Source: Pseudomonadota bacterium (GTDB taxonomy: Bacteria > Desulfobacterota > WTBG01 > CAIYCZ01 > CAIRTM01). Taken from it: 34,452 bases of DNA. Below are positions 27,901 through 34,452 of this stretch, in pieces. Each line of letters opens with the position of its first letter. The first letter of the stretch is position 1. The stretch spans positions 1 to 34,452 of the forward strand of contig JAHEEI010000008.1 in NCBI GenBank assembly GCA_024640785.1, read 5' to 3'. Both the position numbers and the translations under genes were made by a program. The notes beneath the pieces were generated by a model. It worked only from the letters and a program-made list of their open reading frames with translations, ran no database searches and was not told where the DNA came from.

Positions 27901-30006
27901 ATGAGTAAAAGATTCTGCTTAGGCAAGGTTTTCTTTTTATTTATGGTTTCGTTTCTTCTGCCGGCGTCTGTTTTCGCATATGTGGGCCCTGGAGCCGGCT
28001 TTGCGGTGGCAGGCTCTTTTTTTGTGATGTTTATTGCGATCATATCGGCTTTTTTTGTCCTTCTGACCTGGCCTGCCCGTTACCTTATAAGAACAATTCG
28101 CTACCGAAAAGTAGCTGCCCGCAGCAGAATCAAAAAAACGGTCGTGCTTGGACTTGACGGACTTGACTATTCCTTAATTAATAAGTTTATGGATGAGGGA
28201 AAGCTTCCTAACTTTACCAAGCTTAAAGACTCCGGCAGTTTTAAACCTCTTGCATCGACCGTGCCCCCCATATCTCCTGTGGCCTGGTCAACTTTTCAAA
28301 CCGGCTCAAATCCGGGAAAACACAATATCTTCGATTTTTTAACCCGGGACAAAAAAACATACGCTGCCATTTTAAGCTCTACCTCAATAAAAGGTCCTTC
28401 ACGATATTTTTCTCTGGGCAAATATAGAATACCCTTGGGGACGTCTGACATCCGCCTGCTAAGAAAAAGCATCCCGTTTTGGAAGATTCTTGGTGATAAC
28501 GGTGTTTTTAGCAGTATTATTCGGGTGCCCATAACTTTTCCTCCTGAAAAATTTTATGGGATACAGCTTTCCGCCATGTGCGCTCCTGATCTGCGCGGAA
28601 CACAGGGAATGTTCTCCTTCTATAGTACCGGACAAAAAGACGGGGAAGAACCTACTGGCGGAGAATACTTTAAGGTTGAAAACAGGAACGGTTTTATAAG
28701 CTCCGTTCTTGTTGGGCCGGAAGATCCAATGCTTGAAAAAGGCGGAACGCTTAAATGTCCGTTTAAAGTTAAAACGGTTTCAGATGAAAGTGTTGATTTA
28801 ACGGTTTCTGGTGAAAAGTATGTCCTGAAAAAAGGCGAGTATAGCGACTGGATAAAAGTTGAATTTAAGGCTTCTCTTGGAGTAAGGATTTCAGGGGTGT
28901 GTATGTTTTTAGTGAAAGACATTTCACCGGAGTTTAAACTTTATGTTTCGCCCATTAATCTTGATCCTGCAAAGCCGGCCATGCCCATAAGTCATCCGAA
29001 AGTTTATTCAGCCTATCTTTCAAAAAGGCAGGGTTCTTATGCTACGCTAGGTCTTGCAGAAGACAGCTGGGCATTAAATGAAAAGATACTCAGTGACGAA
29101 GATTTTTTTAAGCAGTGTACTCAGATGGATAGTGAAAGAGAAAAAATGTTTTTTGATTCCCTTGAAAACATAAAACAGGGGCTCTGTGTTTGTGTGTTTG
29201 ACGGGACAGACCGGGTTCAGCATTCATTCTGGCGTGAGATTGACAAAGAGCACCCTTCACACGATGGTGCTTTTAAACAAAAGGAAAGTCCTGCCATTGA
29301 ACAGATCTATAAACGCGCAGACACTCTTCTTGGAAAAACGGTTGAAAAATGTTTGGATAAGGATACCCTGCTGATGGTTATTTCTGATCACGGGTTTAAT
29401 ACTTTCAGGCGCGGTGTTGACCTTAACCGGTGGCTGAAGGAAAATGGCTACCTGAAGCTAAAAGACAGCAAGCGGTATGTAAGTAACCTTGCAAATGTGG
29501 ACTGGTCCTGTACTAAGGCCTTTGCCATAGGTTTAACAGGGATATACTTAAACCTTAAGGGACGCGAAGCCGAAGGAATCGTCGATAAAGGTGAAGAAGC
29601 TGCAAACTTAAGGCAGGAGATTGCTGAAAAGCTGTGTAAGCTTAATGACCCTCAGCATCAGGCTTCCGCTGTAAAACATGTTTACGATGCAACAAAAATT
29701 TATATGGGCCCCTATAAGAATGAGGCGCCGGACCTTATTGTGGGATACCACAAGGGTTATCGGGCCTCCTGGGACACTGCTGTGGGAAAGGTAACGGACA
29801 ATGTGTTTCATGATAATTGTAAAGCCTGGAGTGGGGATCACTGTATTGACCGGTCCCTTGTTCCGGGAGTGCTGTTCTGTAACAGAAAAATAGAGGACGA
29901 ACAACCCAGGCTTATGGATATAGGCCCGACAGTTCTTGATATGTTCGGTGTTTCAATGCCTTCCCATATGGATGGTAAGCCGCTTAAGGTAGCAGACAGG
30001 AGATAA
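27901..30006 (+). CDS. AlkP-superfamily phosphohydrolase/phosphomutase-like protein, membrane-anchored (paralog 1)
   Basis: 701 aa; VVLGLDGLDYSLINKFMDEGKLPNFTKLK, PPISPVAWSTFQTGSNPGKHNIFDF, VFDGTDRVQHSFW, MVISDHGFNTFRRGVDLNRWLKENGYL, WSGDHCIDRSLVPGVLF. Confidence 0.9.
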   Translation: MSKRFCLGKVFFLFMVSFLLPASVFAYVGPGAGFAVAGSFFVMFIAIISAFFVLLTWPARYLIRTIRYRKVAARSRIKKTVVLGLDGLDYSLINKFMDEGKLPNFTKLKDSGSFKPLASTVPPISPVAWSTFQTGSNPGKHNIFDFLTRDKKTYAAILSSTSIKGPSRYFSLGKYRIPLGTSDIRLLRKSIPFWKILGDNGVFSSIIRVPITFPPEKFYGIQLSAMCAPDLRGTQGMFSFYSTGQKDGEEPTGGEYFKVENRNGFISSVLVGPEDPMLEKGGTLKCPFKVKTVSDESVDLTVSGEKYVLKKGEYSDWIKVEFKASLGVRISGVCMFLVKDISPEFKLYVSPINLDPAKPAMPISHPKVYSAYLSKRQGSYATLGLAEDSWALNEKILSDEDFFKQCTQMDSEREKMFFDSLENIKQGLCVCVFDGTDRVQHSFWREIDKEHPSHDGAFKQKESPAIEQIYKRADTLLGKTVEKCLDKDTLLMVISDHGFNTFRRGVDLNRWLKENGYLKLKDSKRYVSNLANVDWSCTKAFAIGLTGIYLNLKGREAEGIVDKGEEAANLRQEIAEKLCKLNDPQHQASAVKHVYDATKIYMGPYKNEAPDLIVGYHKGYRASWDTAVGKVTDNVFHDNCKAWSGDHCIDRSLVPGVLFCNRKIEDEQPRLMDIGPTVLDMFGVSMPSHMDGKPLKVADRR

Positions 30007-30008
30007 TT

Positions 30009-32021
30009 ATGAAAAAAATTACAAGGCGAGATTTTATTAAACAGTCATCTGTTGCAGCGGCGTCTTTAACCGCAGGGGTTAATGCGAAAAAGGTTTTTGC
30101 TGCGAACAGGGGGCAAGGGAAGAAAGTCATAGTGATAGGTTTTGATGGTATGGATCCGCGTCTTTGTCAGAAAATGATGGATCAGGGAAGACTTCCAAAT
30201 CTTGACGGGCTTAGAAAACAGAATGGATACCGGGTGCTGGGTACGAGCAACCCGCCTCAAAGCCCGGTTGCCTGGGCCAATTTCATTAATGGCGCGGGTC
30301 CGGGTTCACACGGGATTTTTGACTTTATTCATCGGGACCCCGAAAGACAGGCCTACCCGTTTTTTGCTGCGGCAGAAACAATTCCGGGAGAGGGCTATGT
30401 GGAATTTGGGGACCACAAGCTTCAGTTTGATTTCTGGCCGTTTAATCATAAGCCTTCAAAAACAATTCTAAAAAGGGCGGGCACCCCTTTCTGGGACTAC
30501 CTGGATAAGGCAGGAATAAAATCGACTTTTTATGACCTTCCTTCAAACTATCCGCCCAGTCCTTCAAAGAAGGGTAATCACAGGTGTCTGTCAGGCATGG
30601 GTACGCCTGACATGCTCGGGACCTATGGTACATATCAGCATTTTTCTGAAGAGGGGAAAGACATGTCTGAAGGCGGGGGGAAGCGTTCGAGGCTCACCTT
30701 TAACAATGATGTCTCAGCGCCAATTAAACTGATCGGGCCTAAAAATACCCTGCTTAAAGAGCCCAAGGACTGCTCAGTTGAGTTTGTTGTTCAGCGTGAC
30801 CCAAAGGCAAAGTCTGCTGTTATTGAAATACAGGGACACACCATTATTCTGAAGGAAAAAGAATGGAGCAAGTGGATACCGGTAAGTTTTGAGCTGTCAA
30901 CACCGGCTATCATGCCGGACAAGGAAGTGAAAGGTATCTGCAGGTTTTATGTTCAGGAAATATCTCCCAATTTCAGGCTTTATGCAACTCCGATTAATGC
31001 AGATCCGGCAAACCCTGACATTCAGATAACAGAACCTCCTGAGTTCAGCGAGATGATTTCTCAGAAACTGGACCGGTTTTACACCACCGGTTTTCAGGAG
31101 GATCATAAGGCGCTTTCAAACGGAATTTTTACAGATGATGAATTTGTGAAACAGGCGGAATATGTATTATGGGAGCGGATCAACTTGCTAAACTATGCGC
31201 TCGAGCAGTATGATGACGGCCTTTTGTTCTTCTATTTCTCAAGTACTGATATGCAGGCACATATGCTCTGGTGGGACTCCGATGCCAAGCACCCCCTGCG
31301 GTCTGATACTGAGGCAAAAAAATACTTTAACCATCTGCAGGACCTTTATGTCAGGATGGACAAGCTGGTCGGCAAACTTTTGAAGCAGTATGGTGACAAG
31401 GCTCACCTCATGATAATGAGTGACCACGGGTTCGCCAACTTTAAACGCCAGTTTAATCTTAATACCTGGCTCCGTGAAAACGGTTACCTTGGACCGGATA
31501 ATGCAAAATCCGTTCTCAGTGATGTGGACTGGTCTCAAACAAGGGCTTTTGCCCTTGGCATAAACGGACTTTATCTGAATCTTAAGGGGAGAGAAAGATA
31601 TGGCATTGTCAATTCCGGTAAAGAGAGTCAAGACCTGCTTGAAGAGTTGGTAAAAAAACTGGAAGCGGTCCGGGACAAGGATGGTCGCCGGGTTATAAGC
31701 AGGGTGCGCAGAGCTGACAAGACTTACTCTGGTTCTGAACTGAAATATGCGCCTGATTTAATTGTCGGGTACGCGCGCGATTTCAGGTCCTCCTGGAAGA
31801 ACTGTCTTGGTGATATTGAGAAAGACATCATGAGTGATAATGGCTCGGCATGGGCAGCTGATCACTGTATGGATTCTTCAGAAGTGCCGGGTGTGCTTTT
31901 CAGTAACAGGCCGGTTCTGGTTCCTGACCCGAGGCTTGTTGATCTTGGCCCGTCGATTTTAACTGAATTCGGGCTGAAAATCCCATCCACGATGACGGGG
32001 AAGAATATTTTTAAGGTTTAA
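30009..32021 (+). CDS. AlkP-superfamily phosphohydrolase/phosphomutase-like protein with Tat signal (paralog 2)
   Basis: 670 aa; N-terminal TRRDFIKQSSVAAASLTAG twin-arginine motif; VIVIGFDGMDPRLCQKMMDQGRLPNLDGL, PQSPVAWANFINGAGPGSHGIFDFIHRD, STDMQAHMLWW, MIMSDHGFANFKRQFNLNTWLRENGYL, ADHCMDSSEVPGVLFSN. Confidence 0.92.
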   Translation: MKKITRRDFIKQSSVAAASLTAGVNAKKVFAANRGQGKKVIVIGFDGMDPRLCQKMMDQGRLPNLDGLRKQNGYRVLGTSNPPQSPVAWANFINGAGPGSHGIFDFIHRDPERQAYPFFAAAETIPGEGYVEFGDHKLQFDFWPFNHKPSKTILKRAGTPFWDYLDKAGIKSTFYDLPSNYPPSPSKKGNHRCLSGMGTPDMLGTYGTYQHFSEEGKDMSEGGGKRSRLTFNNDVSAPIKLIGPKNTLLKEPKDCSVEFVVQRDPKAKSAVIEIQGHTIILKEKEWSKWIPVSFELSTPAIMPDKEVKGICRFYVQEISPNFRLYATPINADPANPDIQITEPPEFSEMISQKLDRFYTTGFQEDHKALSNGIFTDDEFVKQAEYVLWERINLLNYALEQYDDGLLFFYFSSTDMQAHMLWWDSDAKHPLRSDTEAKKYFNHLQDLYVRMDKLVGKLLKQYGDKAHLMIMSDHGFANFKRQFNLNTWLRENGYLGPDNAKSVLSDVDWSQTRAFALGINGLYLNLKGRERYGIVNSGKESQDLLEELVKKLEAVRDKDGRRVISRVRRADKTYSGSELKYAPDLIVGYARDFRSSWKNCLGDIEKDIMSDNGSAWAADHCMDSSEVPGVLFSNRPVLVPDPRLVDLGPSILTEFGLKIPSTMTGKNIFKV

Positions 32022-32117
32022 TGTTGTCATCCCGGGTTTGTCTTGTTTGATAAATAAGGGAGACGGAATCTGTTATTATAAACGTGTTTTATTAAAAGTT
32101 GTTAAGGGAGAGATTTA

Positions 32118-32303
32118 ATGGCAAAGATCAAGATTGATTCAAACCTTTATGACCGTGCGAAAAAGGCTTCGGAAAAAGCGGGGTATACCAGCTTTGAAGA
32201 ATTTATAACGGCTGTTATTGAGAAGGAGCTTTCACAGCTCGAATCTTCCTCCGGGAGTGATGAGGTAAATGATCAGCTCCGGGGACTGGGATATATAGAA
32301 TAA
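32118..32303 (+). CDS. Small ribbon-helix-helix-like protein with C-terminal LRGLGYIE
   Basis: 61 aa; KIKIDSNLYDRAKKASEKAGYTSFEEFITAVIEKEL resembles an RHH/CopG-type strand-helix-helix; AGGGAGAG RBS. Confidence 0.75.
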   Translation: MAKIKIDSNLYDRAKKASEKAGYTSFEEFITAVIEKELSQLESSSGSDEVNDQLRGLGYIE

Positions 32304-32304
32304 A

Positions 32305-33147
32305 ATGGATCTTATTGTTTCACTTCTCACGGTTTTAAACAGATTAATGAATGCGGCTTCAGGTGCTCTTTTTGCATTTGTCGCTGTTTTGCCGGGCTGG
32401 CTTTCAATAACCATAATTTCCGCGGTTCTGGGTGTGCTTTTTCTGCTTATTTTCAAGTATACTTCTAACCAGAAAGCCATCGGCAGTGTCAGAGATGAGG
32501 TCAATGCCAACCTGATTGCCGCATGGCTTTTTAAAGACAGTATTTCTGTTACCATTAAATCTCAGGCTAGGGTTTTTATTGCTTCGTTTAAACTTCTTTA
32601 TTTTGCTGTAATTCCGCTGCTTGTGATGATTGTTCCGGTCAGTCTTATCCTTGCGCAGATGGGATTATGGTATCAGGCCAGGCCGCTAAGTGTTTCTGAT
32701 GAGCCGGTGGTTGTAAGGCTGAGCCTAAATGAAAGCCTTCAAAGTTTTCCATCTGTCAGGCTTGAACCCTCAGAGGTATTTCAGAAGACAACCGGCCCTG
32801 TCAAAATCGTGACCAAAGGAGAGGTCCTGTGGGAGTTGAAACCCCTGAAGAACGGTAGGCATGAACTAAACTTTGATGTTGACGGTAATAAAATTACCAA
32901 ACAGTTTGTTGTTGGTGAGGGTTTTATGAAGGTCAGTCTGATGCGGCCCGGAAGAAGTTTTGAAGATATTCTTCTTCATCCGCTTGAAAAGCCGTTTTCA
33001 AAGGACAGCCCTGTTTATTCAATAAATGTTGAATATCCTGAAAGAAACTCAAAAGTGTGTGGAACAGACTGGTGGATACTTTATTTCTTTATTTGTTCAA
33101 TGGTTTTTGCGTTTGCATTCAAACCTTTTCTTAATGTGAGGATATAA
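32305..33147 (+). CDS. Polytopic membrane protein of unknown function (possible Oxa1/EMC3-like core)
   Basis: 280 aa; hydrophobic segments near residues 15-50, 90-120 and 255-275; charged intervening SNQKAIGSVRDEVNANLIAAWLFKDSISVTIKSQAR; starts 2 nt after the preceding stop. Confidence 0.8.
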   Translation: MDLIVSLLTVLNRLMNAASGALFAFVAVLPGWLSITIISAVLGVLFLLIFKYTSNQKAIGSVRDEVNANLIAAWLFKDSISVTIKSQARVFIASFKLLYFAVIPLLVMIVPVSLILAQMGLWYQARPLSVSDEPVVVRLSLNESLQSFPSVRLEPSEVFQKTTGPVKIVTKGEVLWELKPLKNGRHELNFDVDGNKITKQFVVGEGFMKVSLMRPGRSFEDILLHPLEKPFSKDSPVYSINVEYPERNSKVCGTDWWILYFFICSMVFAFAFKPFLNVRI

Positions 33148-33152
33148 AAAAT

Positions 33153-33725
33153 ATGGAGAAATCCTTTATAACAATTGTGGCTGGACTTCCCCGTTCAGGA
33201 ACCTCAATGATGATGCAGGCGATAGAAGCAGGCGGTATCCCCGCCTTAACTGACGGGATCAGAGAAAAAGATGTGGACAATCCCAAAGGCTATTATGAGT
33301 TTGAAGCTGTGAAAAAAACCAAAGCAGATCCTTCCTGGGTAAAAGAGGCGGAAGGAAAAGTTGTCAAGATGGTCTATAGCCTTTTGTATGACTTGCCGGA
33401 TGATCATGAGTACAGAGTTGTTTTTTTGCAGAGAGAGATGAAAGAAGTTCTGGCTTCGCAAAGGAAGATGCTTGAAAGGACCGGGAAAAAGGGCGCAAGT
33501 GTTGGAGATGAAAAGCTTTCAGAACTTTTTAAGGCACAGCTTAAAAAATTTCATAAATGGATCTCGGACAAGGATAATTTTTCAATTGTTGTAATCGATT
33601 ACAAAAATATGATAAAATCCCCGGCTGATCAGGCAGAGAAAGTAGACAAACTGCTTGGAAATATTCTTGATAAAGATGGTTTTGTTTCAGCAGTCGATCC
33701 GTCGCTTTACCGTAACCGTTCTTAA
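33153..33725 (+). CDS. Small sulfotransferase-family-like P-loop protein
   Basis: 190 aa; ITIVAGLPRSGTSMMMQAIEAGG (PAPS 5'-phosphosulfate-type loop), YRVVFLQREMKEVLASQRKML (R...S-type 3'-phosphate region). Confidence 0.75.
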   Translation: MEKSFITIVAGLPRSGTSMMMQAIEAGGIPALTDGIREKDVDNPKGYYEFEAVKKTKADPSWVKEAEGKVVKMVYSLLYDLPDDHEYRVVFLQREMKEVLASQRKMLERTGKKGASVGDEKLSELFKAQLKKFHKWISDKDNFSIVVIDYKNMIKSPADQAEKVDKLLGNILDKDGFVSAVDPSLYRNRS

Positions 33726-33748
33726 AAACAGTATGCGGGGCTTAAAAC

Positions 33749-34444
33749 ATGAAGCTTTCCATAGTTATACCGGTTTATAATGAAAAAGACACGTTTTTAC
33801 CTTTGCTTGACCGGGTGAGACAGACCCCTTTTGATAAAGAGATCATCCTTGTTGAAGACTGCTCCACAGACGGCACCCGGGATATTTTGAAGAAACTGGC
33901 AGAAGAAGACACTTCATTAAAATGCATTTTTCATGAAAAAAACATGGGCAAAGGTGCGGCCCTTGCAACTGGTTTTAAGCATGTTGAGGGGGATATTGTA
34001 ATTATTCAGGATGCGGACCTTGAATACAATCCTGAAGAGTATCCGGTAATCCTCGCACCCATTCTTGACGGCAGAGCGGATGTTGTTTATGGATCCAGAT
34101 TCCTCGGCAGTCCTCAGCGGGTACACCTTTTCTGGCATTATGTGGGGAACAAGGCCTTTACGCTTTTTTCAAATATTTTTACCAACATTAATCTGACCGA
34201 TATGGAGACCTGCTATAAAGCCTTCAGGGCAACACTTCTAACACGGTTTACCATCCGTTCAAAACGTTTCGGAATTGAGCCTGAAATTACAGCCAAGTTT
34301 GCGCGACTGAAATGTAAGATTTATGAGGTGCCGGTTTCCTATAGCGGACGGGACTATGCAGAAGGTAAAAAGATTGGCTGGAAGGACGGGGTGGCGGCAT
34401 TCTTCTGGATTGTTTACTACAACCTGAACCGGAGTATGCACTAA
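33749..34444 (+). CDS. Family 2 glycosyltransferase, polyprenyl-phosphate hexosyltransferase-like
   Basis: 231 aa; MKLSIVIPVYNEKDTF, EIILVEDCSTDGTRDIL, NMGKGAALATGFKHVEGDIVIIQDADLEYNPEEYP, VVYGSRFLG. Confidence 0.93.
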   Translation: MKLSIVIPVYNEKDTFLPLLDRVRQTPFDKEIILVEDCSTDGTRDILKKLAEEDTSLKCIFHEKNMGKGAALATGFKHVEGDIVIIQDADLEYNPEEYPVILAPILDGRADVVYGSRFLGSPQRVHLFWHYVGNKAFTLFSNIFTNINLTDMETCYKAFRATLLTRFTIRSKRFGIEPEITAKFARLKCKIYEVPVSYSGRDYAEGKKIGWKDGVAAFFWIVYYNLNRSMH

Positions 34445-34452
34445 AAAGAGCT

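Noticed and set aside
32118-32303. Simple antitoxin of a toxin-antitoxin pair
   Set aside because: The RHH-like protein has no small toxin-like ORF beside it; the next gene is a 280-aa membrane protein and the C-terminal LGYIE tail is not antitoxin-like.

Overview
This window looks like a core-genome segment of a Desulfobacterota-like (deltaproteobacterial) genome. That assignment is inferred from gene content and protein style; no database was searched. No rRNA, tRNA, CRISPR array, transposon or prophage was recognised. Confident genes are dut (partial, minus), a DUF4124/SLT lytic transglycosylase, an inositol-monophosphatase-family gene, metK, asnB, an OmpA-type glycine-zipper lipoprotein, archease-rtcB, a SlyB-like lipoprotein, a TIM-barrel epimerase-like protein, an Hpt protein, a divergent MurC-like ligase, a VanZ-domain protein, plsY, ahcY, mgtE, recO, glyQ, glyS and ppdK. 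Two accessory-like regions stand out. (1) 23.7-27.7 kb holds two DUF3015-like paralogs around a convergent TRL-like lipoprotein; the second paralog is followed at once by a DUF4105/Lnb-N-like envelope protein. (2) 27.9-34.4 kb is a compact run of two AlkP-superfamily phosphohydrolase paralogs (one with a cytoplasm-facing predicted topology, one with a Tat signal), a 61-aa RHH-like mini-protein ending in LRGLGYIE, a membrane protein with a possible Oxa1/EMC3-like core, a small sulfotransferase-like protein and a family 2 glycosyltransferase. Region 2 is the best candidate for an uncharacterised, probably envelope glycan or lipid modifying, system. Smaller points include an apparent ATT start codon for the IMPase gene, non-canonical motifs in the MurC-like ligase, and possible sORF or pseudogene remnants in intergenic DNA.
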